A model generated the notes under the pieces. It was not told the DNA's origin, searched no databases, and saw only the letters and a list, made by a program, of their open reading frames with translations. A stretch of DNA of 64,000 nucleotides, from assembly GCA_030062745.1 (NCBI GenBank), contig CP099851.1, forward strand, positions 3,710,161 to 3,774,160. The letters run 5' to 3'. Position 1 is the first letter of the stretch, and each line of letters opens with the position of its first letter. Source of the DNA: Capitulum mitella (lineage: Eukaryota; Arthropoda; Thecostraca; Pollicipedomorpha; Pollicipedidae). This document shows positions 47,770 through 60,589 of this stretch, in pieces. A program made the position numbers and the translations under genes.

Positions 47770-50700
47770 ATTTATGATCCGATAGGAGTCTTGTTGGTTG
47801 TCACCAGAATGTCCTTGGTTTATCGTCTAAGTGTAAGTTATCTGGGCAGATTAATCGTAGCAGAATAAAACATTGATTATCGGTGGGTTAAACTATATTC
47901 AGAAAGAACAAGGAGTGATCCGAATAGAGATTTTTGGAAGACAGCTCAACGTGGATGAGAAATGGAGCTTTTGGGTCGTACATTTATTCATAGTTTAAAA
48001 GGTGTCTTTGTTTTGCAGCTTCTAATCTTCCTGTTGGCAACCAGTACTTCATTTTGCTCTTCTCTTTTGTCTCAGAAATCTCAGTTTATTAATTTTATGA
48101 GGATTAGTGAAGAATTGATATAGACAAACTCCACTATTTGGCATCGAACGAAGACGATTTTTTCTCAGAATGTAAGCGGCTTCCTCTACTTGAAGAAAAG
48201 GTGAACTGCTTTTCCTAGGCACGTAGTCTGGGGTGTTTTTTAAACAAACAAAAGCAGACCCGTTGTTCTCAAAGTCCGTGAAGTAGTCATGACTATCTCT
48301 ACACGTGATTTACTCACGTACGGTTACCACGACGCAAGCGTGTTACGAAAGGTCGGAGTGATTTGGGCTAAATTGCAGTAGTCCGTTTTATCAGGGGTAT
48401 GAAAAAAACTTCTTTTCTTGCCGCAGAGCCCCTTTACACGGATTTGAACCTCGTCTTGCGGAATGGCTGTGACAAGGTACGGCAATGCTCGAGTTTGGCA
48501 CAAACGCCACCGTCTCTGGCATCTTCTCCGATGCTTTTCGACGTCTCCGTCACCATGGGAACGGTTCGCTCCACGGCCTGAGTGTGGGTGGGATGTCCCG
48601 GGATGTCTAGCGGTGTGGTGATCAGTTGCCTGTTGTCAGTGTCAGCTGCTAAAAAACAGGAACATGTCTCAGCGGAGGAGCAGAGTGAGTGGAGGCACGA
48701 AAACTTCCTCTGCCGCCCAGTCATATAGCTCCGTGTGGCATCCATATTGATGACGGATGAGTCGACGCCGTGCTGCTGTGGGGTTGTGGCTGCCAGGCGT
48801 TTGAGAGCAGCTCTCACTGTGACTTTCTCGCATTGTTTCGTTGTCATCAGTGAGCATGGCGAATGGCAGCGTCCCATGGTTTGACTTCTGAGGAATCCGC
48901 TGCAGTACGGGCTTCACAGTTTCTCTTAGTCCTGGCTGCATCTGGCTCAGGACGTGCACGCTCTCAAAGAAGTTATCAAGACCATATCATCCCCAGTTCT
49001 GCTTTATCTTCAACCACATAGTGGCGCTATGTCCAACAACGAACTGCACCAGCTGCACCCGTAGAACTCTGGTCATTTATGTAAGCCATCGAATATGAAT
49101 GATTGAGTGAGGGGCATGAGAATGCATGAGAGGTATGACTGGTATGATTGACAGCCACACTGAACGTATAAACGAGTAGGAATTGAGGGGCCAGATTTTT
49201 TTCGTCCGACACGTCTCGAGAAATTTGCCCGTAGTAGACATTATTCGCCACGGCTGTTGCAGTAGACGCCACGACGCCATCTGCCACCTTCTTCTCGTTA
49301 CGTCCGTTCAAGCCTGAGCTTGTGGCCGTTGTTTAATTGCTCTAGCAGGTCATCGTCCATCTCTACCTCTGTGCCTGCCACTGGCGTGAAGCTGATGAAG
49401 GGTTCGTTTCAACTGAGCCAGCCGAGAGTTTTCCCACTGGCGCCGTGAATGGCTTGGACCTCAAATTTACACCATCCAGCTGAGAAAACACGGCTCTCGA
49501 GCTAAACTCATTCGCACGTAACTGGCAAATAAATCAGCGAGCTGGGCGACGCCATAACAACTAAAAAAAATCGACAGACACGTCCGACGCGGCCAGTGTT
49601 AACGCTGGCGCTGTCACAGCCAATGACACAAATGTCAGAGCGGAGGTCGCGAACGAATCAACACAGCTCCGTCCTCCACGGATCCGGACTGTAGCGTGAA
49701 ACGCGTCACGTATTCACCGCCGACTTCAGAGGGAATCGGCAGTGTTTCCGTCTGTGCTTGTTCATGGTTCCACGTCCTCCTCCGTGCGTGCGTTGTCTGC
49801 TTTGTTTAACTACGACCCTGGCCTGGCGACCGCAGAGGGGAGACAGCATGGCGCATTGTCCAAGGAGCTGGCGACTGATGTGACTGATGGCAGTGATGTA
49901 GCTGTCGCGTCTGAGCTATGTGCATGCCGTTGGTGCACACGCATGCACTGTATTACTTGAATCATATATATCCACTGTAGTGACTGGCTAAACATCACGG
50001 TTTTTGGCAATAACGTTTCAAATGATGGTCTTTTGGTGAGAAATAGGCACCATTTGTCTTCTTTCTTCGCTGGAATTCGGGAAAAGGTGCTTTATTTTGC
50101 ACGTAAATGAAAGGAGTAAAATTTGAGTTTTTTATAGTGTAGGGTATTATGATCATGGCAGATACATGGCGGCACAGCTGTGCGTGAATATTACAAACGT
50201 GGTCTGGATGCGGTTTTGCCATCGGCTTTTTTCGAGGATAATGTCTGATTTTGGGGTTCTGAGGGATGCGCAGCAGCAATTTTGCTATAACAAAGCGATA
50301 TGTGACCGACCATACACCCTTTGGACATCAGTAAGACCAGGGCTCTAAATATAAATTGGCCAGCATTCACCGATTACCTCATAGGATATTTGAGAAAATG
50401 GCTAAGGCAACAATTTTTGGTCAGGTAGTAAAAACACAAGGGTACAGAGGTCGTAAATCCTACGGGTGTACGAATCCGTCGGTGACAAAAATAACTCAGA
50501 ACGCGCATCATTTGATGACACAAATCATTTGTCAATAGCCTTAAAATTGTACTTGACCCGGCGCTGGTTGAATAGCTTTCGTAGAAATTCTGCATAAGGA
50601 ATTTCATCTGGGCTGTTGGTTTCATTTATATGAGATGGCTCGATACGGTGATGTCTTAATTTAGCGCCCGCTTCCACGGGCGAAGGATCCATTCTTGACG

Positions 50701-51174
50701 CCACAAAAGAACTAGCTTTGGCAGGAATCATGCCCCACTGTCACCGGGGACCTCTTGGCGGTCCGCAGTCGTCCAGTGACAGTCCTGGGTGACACATGCA
50801 TTTCTAACGGCAAAGCTGCGTCCGTAGGTCGGCACATTGACAGATTTTACGAGCCCCAATCCAGTTCGAGCCCAGAAATTTTATCGCAGACTTGTTGTAG
50901 ACCATATACGTTGTCGACGGGAACGATGCTGTTTGCCTTGGCAAAGTTCAGTAACGTAGCTAGTGAATCCGGTAGAAGGCAAAGCAGTGACATTTATGAT
51001 GTCCTGGGAACGTCAACTGCCTTTTGAGTTCACTGCTAATGTCTTGCTACTCTTGCGCATGGTTTACAAATGATCCGGTTGCGCTTAGACCAGCAATTTT
51101 GGAAAAATGATGCGTCAATGGCAAAACATCATTTTTTCGTTTGCCGAATTGTATTTTCCACAGGCGCCAGAAGC
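47770..51174. other. Unassigned, with scattered ORFs
   Basis: Minus-strand ORFs at 48434-48877 (147 codons), 48669-48959 (96 codons) and 49027-49311 (94 codons) are longer than most here, but overlap each other in different frames and show no domain. The plus-strand ORF at 50755-51027 (90 codons) is equally anonymous. Confidence 0.3.
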
Positions 51175-51380
51175 ACGTGGTGTCTGTAGCAGAATCGGCA
51201 GAACACTGGTTACTGCATATGGAGGTGGACGGTTCGAATCCATGTGGAAACGCGACGAGATGACTTTTGTTCCCCTGTGATAGGTGATAGAAGTGCGCTG
51301 AATACATTGCAAAGGGGAACCATAAAGGTGATGAATATTTCCACGTGCATCATGACAAAAACAAAACAAAACAAAAAACG
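51175..51380 (+). mobile_element. tRNA-like SINE, second type
   Basis: The A-box-like TAGCAGAATCGGCAGAACAC (51187-51206) and an exact B box GGTTCGAATCC (51231-51241) are spaced as in a tRNA. The unit ends about 150 bp further in an A-rich tail (ACAAAAACAAAACAAAACAA). The body is unlike the SINE at 10.0 and 33.1 kb. The missing cloverleaf pairing and the tail argue against a functional tRNA gene. Confidence 0.6.
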
Positions 51381-51381
51381 C

Positions 51382-52537
51382 GCACGGTTCCTTCCCGCTT
51401 TCACCTGAACTGGGCCGGCGATTTCCTATCTCGCTACCCTACTGAAGACCTAAAGTTGGTGACAAACTGGGGCCGCTGTGTCAGGTCGGTGACACAGAAT
51501 TATCCTTGAAGACCCCTGTGAGTGTAATTGATGACCAAAACGCCATTTGGACGCCATCCGCCGATATAAGGCAAAACCGGTCTGCTGCAGGCGTTCCTTG
51601 GCCTGCGAAAGTTTGTGGCGTCGGGCAACAGGTGTCAATATGGCGCAGACGGACACGACACGGAGAATTTCGCGGGACACCGTTCTCCAGAATTCCGTTA
51701 ACATCGTGTTTTGATACTACCTATATCAGAAGGCGACGTCTGGGACTACTGCCTTCAGTATGGTTATCTCAGCTCGAAAGCGTGTTGACGGCGAAGCATT
51801 GCCTTCAGTTAATTGTTGGCTGAACCGTTTCGGAGCTGTGCTGTTGAGCTGAAGGGTGCTAGCCAGTTCTTGGAAATTTGGGCTGGACGAGCCTGGCTGA
51901 TGTCGGGGCTGGACTTACCTTTGAGCACCATCCGGTTACCCCCTAAAGCTCAGACCCTAAACGGCTAAAACGCTCAGATCTTTGCTGGCGGCTCCCAGTA
52001 CCTAGAAGGATTCGGCCAGAAATATCGCATCACGTATTGCTCGGGCCCTTCCAGCAGACCGCTATCCACCAGTACCTAGAAGATTCCCATTAGGTGGCAC
52101 AAGGTGGCGACCTACTCGTTGATAGGATTTGGGCGAGAGGACACTCTTGTGAATGATGTGATCAGTACGCCGTAATTGCAGTGGAGAACACAGAAACGTT
52201 GTGTTCGCACGCGCCATTAACGTCAGCACTCTGCCATTAACGTCAATTTGCCTTGGGACGCGCTAGCCCAGTGTGGCTTGAGTCCCAATGAGGCCTTGTA
52301 TTGATTCCATGCGAACGTTGGGCCCATTCCAAACCATTCCCATGGCTGAAGGAGAAGATAAATTTTGCTACACCGCAGAGCCAGCTGTCGATAAGTCATT
52401 TGACCGACCACTAGTTTTCAAGACTCTCTCTCTCTCCCTTACCCTTCTTCTGTCCATCCGTCGGTGCGTCCGGCCGTCCTTTTTTCTATCGATTTTAAGT
52501 GATAAATAACACCACGTATAATTACCCCGCAGTCTCA
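51382..52537. other. Unassigned intronic sequence
   Basis: No gene is recognised. A short near-duplication (CCAGTACCTAGAAG twice near 51990-52083) and a CT-rich tract (52425-52440) are the only visible structure. Confidence 0.4.
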
Positions 52538-52541
52538 TTAA

Positions 52542-53741
52542 CCCTATTCCCGGAGGGCTAGACGGTATGGTCGATTCCCGGCAAGAGGGGATTCGCCCCC
52601 GCCCGAGATCTCGACCACTACACATCCGATTTCATCGCAACAGACGACAATGGATTTGCTATGACGTGAACCACATTTTTATAAAAAGAAATGTTCAAAA
52701 TTTTGAAACGTGTGGAGACAGGGGGCAAAAATGTCAAAATGGGGGGTATTTTTGGACTTTTTATAACTCCCTTGTTTACGGACCGATTTCGACGAAACTG
52801 GCATGAATCGAGAGATGAAGGATAGGGCTTTTACCATGTGTGCACAAATATGAAATTTTGAGAAAATTCTTGGGCGTTCACAGAGTTTCAAAAATAGGAG
52901 GATTAGTTTCCCAACAACTGAATGAACAAAAAAGCAAAAACTTGTTTTTGGCATGTGCTAGTCATGTTATGCTAAAGAAGTACAAATCGCATTACAATGT
53001 TTGTATAATGTTAGCATAGGCGGTGCCAGGGACATGAAAAGGGTGAACTGCCATGGTCGCACGTTCTTCAGATCAACTTGTGATCTTTGACCTTAAATTA
53101 CCTCCAGTGACCATGGAGTCACTTGGAATGATCTCGTGTGCATTTAATATTACCTGTAAACGTTTTCAGTCATTTGAATTTACTCTTTTTCAAAAATTTC
53201 ATTTTATGGCTTTTGCGATATAGGGTACGCAAACTGACATTTCAGGTCATAGCTCCGTAACCCGACCTGATATCAAGCTGAAACTTGATACACAAGTAGA
53301 GGGCACCCTCCTACGTCATTTTATTCCGGGTTTGGTATCTAAAAAAAAACAGCGCCGAAATTATTGCAATAAAACCAAATTTTGACTTTTGACCTTGACC
53401 TGACCTTGTAAAGTGACCTCAGATAAACAAATTATATCTGCACATTGCCCAACTATTTAGCTACATATCCATGTAAAGTCTTAAGTTCTATCTAAAAAAA
53501 TTGTTTTGGCAGACATTTTCCTTTTACCCTCAACATGGCCAAAAATGGCCTGAGGTGCGTCCCAAAAACATTGCTTGGCTCCGTCCCTGAGCTTAATAGA
53601 ATTTTGGAATTTTGTCACGGGACGTAAAAAGAATAGCTAGTTAAAGCCACCAAGTTTCGTGAAGCTGCGTTACAAAGCTTGGAATTGGCAAGCAAAAAAC
53701 CCTAGAGGGGGAGGATTCAGCCCCCTCTGCCGGGAATAGGG
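52542..53741 (-). mobile_element. Family A MITE-like element, copy A7 (inverted)
   Basis: The element is 1200 bp with intact TTAA on both sides (52538-52541 and 53742-53745). The family right end (GGGCTAGACGGTATGGTCGA) comes first, so it is inverted. TGACCTTGA is present at 53390-53398. The DR1 is one base off (TGATCTTTGACCT, 53081-53093). Confidence 0.9.
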
Positions 53742-53745
53742 TTAA

Positions 53746-56642
53746 CATCCATTAACTGGCATTTCATTTAGCGTAAAATTCAGAAAGAGATCAATGAATG
53801 TAAGTCGCGAAATGCAATAAGGAAAGGCAAATATACTAGCCAACGTTTTAAACAAAAATAAGCCCCAAAATTAAACAGACGTGCAGTGGGGCTCGCTCCT
53901 CATTCGCCAATAAAGAGCCTGGCTTATCAGCAGTAGGTTTGCCGCCTCATCTTGTCACACAGTCTCAGATCGGCCATAGTTTCTATGGTGGGACTGGTGG
54001 TGGTGTATCATCCGAAAATCTGCAAAACTTTGGACGTGTTGCAAAGCATGGTGCTGTGGGAATTCCGACTGGTCGTTATCTTTTGCATTTAATGTTTTTA
54101 AATGATCCCGCTTGCTCGGTGAGGCTTTATCTTTTCAGGGGTCAATTTTAACCTCCATGACGGCGTGAGCGGACAAGAACGCCGTGATGGGGCGGGCTAA
54201 TAATTCCTAAAATAAAAGGAGATGACCCTATAAAGGTACCTAGGGTTGGTCCAAACGAAGGCATTGTGCACATCTTTAAACATTTATCTTTGTAATGGCG
54301 AGTGCGACTGCTGTTTTCATTCGGTAACTCTGCATATTAACTTCCACCAAAAAGTTAGTCTTGGAGCGGCGTATGTGTCTGTAATGGCTTCTGGAGTATT
54401 TCATCCTGAATCTGGCTTATGCCACTTAGAAATAACACCATATTTTGCCCGCAAATGTCGTAAATGTTGTTTCACAACCTGGGGAATTTACGCTTCAATG
54501 CAGGATGCACGCGATGTTTATCCAGTCGCCATCACATTGAACAAAAAGTGTTAGTTCTATTCGCTTTTACGCAGCTCTCAAGAAGCACTGTTGTTCTTCA
54601 GCATCTGTGATGCTTCTAAACTTCCTTTTTTAGGCACACGCCTACCGCTGTGCCTGAAACTTCTATAATTTTATATGTCCGTTATCCAGGTACTTATGCC
54701 CCATTAGTGTCGGGCAGAAACTATTAAGCAACTTCCGTTACTTCTAAGACGTTTGTTGCAGGCCGCGTCAAGTGCTCCGCTCTGTTGTCTAGGAAGAGAC
54801 GCGCTGTCCTGAATAGCTTGTAATGAAGACCCCGAAAAAGCAAACGCGACAAATTGCTATCACCTACGTGGAAGCGATTGTCCCAGGTGGTGCCAGCTAG
54901 GGATGCCAGTCCCGTGACTTTTCCCCAATCCCGGGACCTCAGGATTTAACAAGGCACCGTCTGGCGTGTTTTTGTACCCGCGACCGCCTGGAAGCTGCCC
55001 AAAAGATACATCTAACCGTCGGATCTAAACCGATCTGCCACTAATCGATAGCTCTGAATCTTGCGAATCAGAAAATTTTATGTTCACATGTCTGGCTGCA
55101 TGACTGATGACGTCACATGTTGTTGTCCACGTCACTTTTTGACACCCCCGGCGGTATTGGGTGAAATTTAAGCATCCCGGGGTCCCGTCATTGTATTTTG
55201 TTTGTGCATGGATGGATTTAGATTGGCCTATACCTTTGCGAAATGTACGAACGCATAATATGTCAAGAAACAGTTCTTAATCGGTAACATGTAAGACGTG
55301 CACTCGCACATGAGTACGAAGTTCTGAATCGCGTGTGTACAAGTTAAACTCTCAAAACCTGACACTAGCCACAGCCGCGTCTTCCCCCTGGCGTGATTTC
55401 ATTGCCCGTTTCGACCGTAGTTCGCCGTAAGCGCGACTCTCTCCTTGCTTTTGTTTTACCTGTTCGACCCGTCTTTTACTGACTTGGTGTTCCCGTGGGT
55501 TTGTTTTACTAACCTATCTGAGTTGAATCAATAACTAGTCCGCTTTGTAGTTTGGTTTGTAAAACACATTAGCTGACTGACTGGCCTATCCTTGCTCACA
55601 GAGTAAGGCGAAGATATGAGTTGTGTCGATAGGACGAGTCATTATGATATTTTCGTTCTTAACAAGGGTTATTTAAGCGAAACCACTGTATGCAAGACAA
55701 TCTGAGGGCAAAAGTATGGCCACTGGAGTATGGAGTAGAAAGTATGGAGAAGAAACAATCTATGTGGGTGGCGCGAGCCCAACATGAGGTGAAGGGCCTT
55801 CCCAAAGTATACAAATCGGCAACTGTTTTTCTGTCATCATTACAGCAGTGTTACCGCATGTTTAGTCACGCTCCTTTCGCTTGAAAATTCTAGTTAAAAT
55901 GAGATCGGAATCTCTGGACTGCAAAAATCCTAACCTCGGTATTCGGGACTGATCTCGCTGCTGGGATCCCTGGATCCCGTTGCCGGGGTTGACATCCCCA
56001 GTGCCTTTGGTCTCGCTTGCTGCGTTATAAGAATGTCCATTAGGTCCAATTTCTCGACACGGAGTGTTGGAAATTTTAAAAATCGGATCACGTGGAAATG
56101 CGGCAATTTTCCGCGGAACGTTTAGTGCTCTGCGGCTCATATTCCGGGCGCTCTTAAACGCTTTCTCGATGGTCCTTAAGAAGTCTCTCATGACGTCTTC
56201 GGACTTCGAACCCATCTGCGAACCGTGTCCTAACAGGCTCGTCACCTGTCTTCCGACGTGACGGACTCAAGCGCCGGCCAGCCGATATTTGAGATGGTTT
56301 CATAGTTTTAGTTTCATACCGACAGTTTTAAGCACCACCCGAAGCGCTGTTTGAGGTACAGCCAGCCCGGAAACGTGTGACTTTAATCTTCGTAACCTGT
56401 GTGACGAAGTATTTGCCCCTATGGCTGTACTGTTGTGACCGTGTTTATCAGTTTCTGATTTTCCTTTGTGACGCGGGTTGTAATAGCCACCAAGCTGCGG
56501 AAAGCCCCAGTTATACAGTGCCATGCAATGCAGTTTCATAATACTGCTACCAGATTTCCGATGTCCATATTGCGTTTCTGTAGCGTCGCGCCAGCGATTG
56601 AGCGTTTCACTCGAAGCACAGCGAGCATTTCCCGTACTTCAG
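53746..56642 (+). other. Unassigned sequence before the candidate terminal exon
   Basis: A plus-strand 102-codon ORF (54246-54554) holds several cysteines (CNGECDCC, KCRKCC) but no LDLa or EGF spacing. The segment 54100-54200 resembles 26440-26520 and may belong to a further dispersed element. A minus-strand 127-codon ORF (55862-56245) is unrecognised. Confidence 0.3.
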
Positions 56643-56860
56643 GACGCTGCATGAAATGTGATCAGCGCTGGCGCTGCAGGTCCAGTATTTCCGTGGAGCA
56701 GCTGTCATGTCACGGGGCACAGACGTGTTCCGATTTTACCACAGTACGATTTGATTATTCAGATGACTCGGGATACGGCCTCATAGGGCGGCAAGGCGGT
56801 CTGCCAAGACTTTTGCTGCTGCTCTCATGTTTCGTGGCGGTCGTTCTGCTGCACATTTGA
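56643..56860 (+). CDS. Candidate terminal exon: Cys-rich, hydrophobic C-terminus
   Basis: After TTTCCCGTACTTCAG the frame, entered in phase 1 like every LDLa exon here, reads RCMKCDQRWRCRSSISVEQL, then SCHGAQTCSDFTTVRFDYSD and DSGYGLIGRQGG. It finishes LPRLLLLLSCFVAVVLLHI and a TGA. The hydrophobic tail with no cytoplasmic residues is the form of a GPI-attachment signal, or a very short C-terminal membrane anchor. Splicing from exon 7 (C|GA) keeps the frame. AATAAA occurs about 750 bp further on (near 57606). Linkage to the LDLa exons 18 kb upstream is inferred from phase only, and the domain is unrecognised. Confidence 0.4.
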
Positions 56861-58536
56861 GTGAATGGGATTAGGTCCCAAGTGTTTCCCTGCGCAGGAC
56901 GATCTTTTCCGTGTTCCTCTGGCGCCCAGGGAACTTATTTCTTTGCCCAGTAGTGCATGGATGGGGTGGGGTGGCGCGCGAACCCCTTGCTTAGGCCATG
57001 GAATACGCTGTAGTAAAATAGCCCACCTACATGAAAACTTAGTGGGGTTGCCAGGTTTTGGCCAACTGGTCGGTTTAAACCGTGGTTTTAACCCTCCCAT
57101 TGTTTAGATTCTTAAAACTATGCTACAGAAGCATTTGGTCAGTGATTTATTAGCTAAATATATAGGGAAAAGATGTATCCTAATTTCGCATGCTGCTGTG
57201 CTTCCATAACTTTGGTACTGGAGGTTTTCATAATTGTTTTTCCTTATTCACTGATTTTTAGGTGTCAAAAACTTTAAAAAAACTATGTTAAGAGGCTGCT
57301 TAAATTAAAAAGTTTAAAACGTCCGTGCCAGTGGGTCCAAGCTGTTCAGGCTTTTGTTTAGTATTTCAACATGCTTCACAACCGGTAGTGATAGTTCCAG
57401 AACAGAGAATGGCCATTTAGGCCTGGAAGACGCCATACGTGGCGCATGGCGTGCGACGTAGTTGCTGGTTGCGTTAGTCGTTTCCCTTTACACATCTTCA
57501 CAGATATAAAGGATATTTTTTATCTGTTTCAGTCTTTTCCACTCGAAGCATTGCAGGTTTAAACGCCAAGTACGGGCACGGTACTGTTCGCTGCCATTAC
57601 TGCACGAATAAAAACGCCAGTGGAAAAATAGATCCAAGAGCCCAAGCATTACTCTCTGAATACTTTTTTCAGAAGAAAGACCTTTCACGCTAACACACTG
57701 CAAATGTAAGACCTTCAAATGCAAGGACTGAGTTACCTTGCAAACAATTGTGATCCGTTACCTCTTGTTTGCGACGTTATGGGCCTCCAGAAACCGTTTT
57801 GGCCAGGCCGGACAACTCAGTTTGATTTGTTCTGCTAACAAAGGAAAGATGCATTGAACAGATGAAAGATGCATAACAGATGCAAAGATGCAACAAAGGA
57901 AAGATTCCCGCGACCTTGGGCTTTGTCGGTAGTTATAGTTTTTCGGGTAGAATGTGCGTAGTTTCATCTAATCCATAGCAGCATCAGATGGCAAAATTCT
58001 GTGACGATCACTGCCGAACTGTAGAAATAAACGTAATCAATCCGGGCATGCCGGTTATGTCATAATTTCATTCATTCTGATCGTAGCTAATTGTATACCT
58101 ACGACTGGGTCAAAAAGAGATAACGTTAACATCTGCTCAAATGTTTCCACATCTTAAGTGGAAGCTCAGGCTGTACTGAACGGTTTGGCCTTCGCTGACA
58201 TTGATATCGCTGCCAAATATTTTGACCTCGCAGTCGGTATTGGTAATGCTCATGATAGCAATAGGCACCGGGTCATTAAAAAAAAAAAAAAAGCTACGCT
58301 CGGCTATTACTTTTCGCTGGCGTTTTGTGATTGCACTTGTTTCATTAAAAGGTGAATAATGTCACATTTAGTTCAAGCCGCAAGTTAAGCTCACGACGTG
58401 AGCTCGTGGCTAATACAACCCACAGGACGACAAATGTCTGTAACTGATTGGGAGCTGAGCTTTTTGACTGTTACGTGCAGTAAAAGAGCTAGGCGGTGCC
58501 AGTTGAAAAAAGGACTGGGAACCCTGAAAAAAATAC
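56861..58536. other. Unassigned; possible 3' UTR and downstream flank
   Basis: AATAAA motifs near 57606 and 58024 could serve the candidate terminal exon. A short GAAAGATGCA-type repeat lies at 57846-57905 and an A-run at 58278-58292. No other gene is seen. Confidence 0.35.
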
Positions 58537-58540
58537 TTAA

Positions 58541-59744
58541 CCCTATTCTCGGAAGGCTAGACGGTATGGTCGATTCCCGGCAAGGGGGGGCGGATTCGGC
58601 CCCCCTGAGATCTCGAGAGCTACTTGTCCAATTTCATCGCAACAAAAATCGATTTGCCGTGACGTCAACTACATTTTTATAAAAAGAAATTTTCAAAATT
58701 TCGAAATTTGTGGATACAGGGGGCAAAAATGTCAAAATTAGGGGTACTTTTGGACTTCTTATAACTCCGTTGTTTATGGACCGATTTCGATGAAACTGGC
58801 ATGAATCGAGAGATTATGGATAGGGCTTTTACCATGGGTCCGCAAATCTGAAATTTTCACAAAATTCATGGACGTTCACAGGGTTTCAAAAATAGGAGGA
58901 TTAGTTTTCTAACAACTGAATGAACAAAAAAGGTAAAAACACTTTCTTGGCGTCTGATAGTCATGCTATGCTAAAGAAGTAAAAATCGCATTACAATGTT
59001 TGTATAATGTTAGCATAGGCGGTGCCAGGGACATGAAAAAGGGTGAACTGTCATGGTCACACGTTCTTCAGATCAACTTCTGACCTTTGACCTTAAATGA
59101 CCTCCAGTGACTTTGGGGTCATTTGGAATGATTTCGTGTGCATCTGGTATTATCTGTCAACGTTTTCAATCATTTGAATTCACTCTATTTCAAAAATTTC
59201 ATTTTATGGCTGTTGCGATATAGGGTATGCGCAGTGACATTTTAGGTCATAGCTCCGTGACCCTACCCGATATCAAGGTGAAACTTGATACACAGGTAGA
59301 GGGCACCCTTTTACGTCACATATTTTCCGGGTTTGGCATTTGGGAAAACAGTGCCGAAGTTATTGAAAAAAAAAAAAATTTTGACCTTTGACCTTGACGT
59401 GACCTTGTAAAATGACCTCAGATAAACAAAGTTACATCTGCACATTGCCCAGCTATTTAGCTATACATCCGCATAAAGTTCTAAGTTTTATCTTAAAAAC
59501 TCTGTTTTTGGCAGGCATTTCCTTTTTACCCTCAACATGGCCAAAAATGGCCTGAGGTGCCTCCCAAAAACGTTGCCTGGCTCCGCTCTTGAGCAAAGTA
59601 GAATCGTGAAATTTTGTCACAGCGCGTAGAAAGAATAGCTAGGAAAAGTGACGAAGTTTCGTGAAGCTGTGTTAAAAAGCCTGGAATTGGCAAGCAAAAA
59701 ACCCGAGGGTGGGCGGATTCAGCCCCCCCCTGCCGGGAATAGGG
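58541..59744 (-). mobile_element. Family A MITE-like element, copy A8 (inverted)
   Basis: The element is 1204 bp with TTAA on both sides (58537-58540 and 59745-59748). It carries two exact DR1 motifs in reverse (TGACCTTTGACCT at 59081-59093 and 59382-59394) and TGACCTTGA at 59389-59397. Its outer TTAA directly abuts the end of the Penelope-like inverted repeat. Confidence 0.9.
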
Positions 59745-59748
59745 TTAA

Positions 59749-60420
59749 GTCACAAGATATTGTCGACGTTTTGGCTTTATTGCCTTCATCAGGACACAAT
59801 ATACCTGTCGTATTTCAAATTTATCCTCAAAATCCGAAACACTAAAGATGTTGTTTGAAATGACGCGAGGTCATCCTTGAAGGAGAATACTGTCATCGAA
59901 GTATCAAAATCGTCACGGTCTTTTGATCATGCATAACACGCCTTGCTTTCGTGATGTTTATCACTAAAAACATCTAACCCTGGTATATATTTAAATCATA
60001 TCATCACCATGCCATCATTCTATGATGCTATCTTGCTACCATGCTACTCACGCTATGATGCCATTATTTATATCTGTTCTACATAGCTAACGCCCCCGTA
60101 AGGAGAACAGCTGACGCTGTAGCAAGTCTTATGAACCCTGGCAACATACTGGTAGTCTCTAGTTTTCCATCAGTGCTGCTTCTATGGCTCTCCTTTTAAG
60201 CCTATATCTAATTCCGATGACTATCTGCTTCGGACGATTTTGGTCAATTCCCCTTCTGGTCTCCGTGTATTACGAAGGCGTTCGAAAGTCTGTGGTTCCT
60301 GATATCCCGTTTGTGTTCTTGATGGGACTTGTCATGGACCGACCTGTCTCACTAATACATGCCTTGTTATATCCTCCACATGATATTCTGCATACAGCCG
60401 TTTGACACTTGTCGGTTTTT
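59749..60420 (-). mobile_element. Penelope-like 3' end, left arm (minus)
   Basis: Read on the minus strand, this arm aligns along its length with the right arm at 60590-61270. Shared landmarks include CCGACAAGTGTCAAACGG, AGGAGAGCCATAGAAGCAGC, CTTGCTACAGCGTCAGCT and CCGAAACACTAAA-type sequence. It decodes to a broken version of the same GIY-YIG-like C-terminal peptide, with stops and frameshifts. At its outer end lies a hammerhead-like motif. Only the 3' part of an element is present; no reverse transcriptase is seen. Confidence 0.6.
59755..59803 (-). ncRNA. Hammerhead-ribozyme-like motif (left arm)
   Basis: The minus strand reads TATATTGTGTC, then CTGATGA (the CUGAUGA core), GGC-AATAAA-GCC (stem II and loop), AAAAC, GTC and GACAATATC. 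Flanks ATATTGT and ACAATAT pair as stem I. ACGT around the site is self-complementary, as in the minimal stem III known for Penelope-type hammerheads that act as dimers. The conserved G of GAAA is A here, so activity is doubtful. Confidence 0.55.
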
Positions 60421-60589
60421 ATCTTGCTTTTCTTGACAATAACCCCGATTCTCTCCCCGTGTCTACTGTTCTTACGTCTTTACGCATATATTTTGATCAG
60501 ATGTAACGGCTACGTGTATTCTCATATATTTTGACAAGGTAATAAAACGTTCTTCTGCGGTTGGACTATACTAAAAAAGACAACAGCCG
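60421..60589. other. Spacer between the inverted Penelope-like arms
   Basis: About 170 bp of AT-rich sequence separates the two arms and would form the loop of a hairpin transcript. It includes two ATATATTTTGA segments but no gene. Confidence 0.5.

Noticed and set aside
54246..54554. Cys-rich plus-strand ORF (CNGECDCC, KCRKCC)
   Set aside because: The pattern does not fit LDLa, EGF or another module I know, and no good splice borders are seen.
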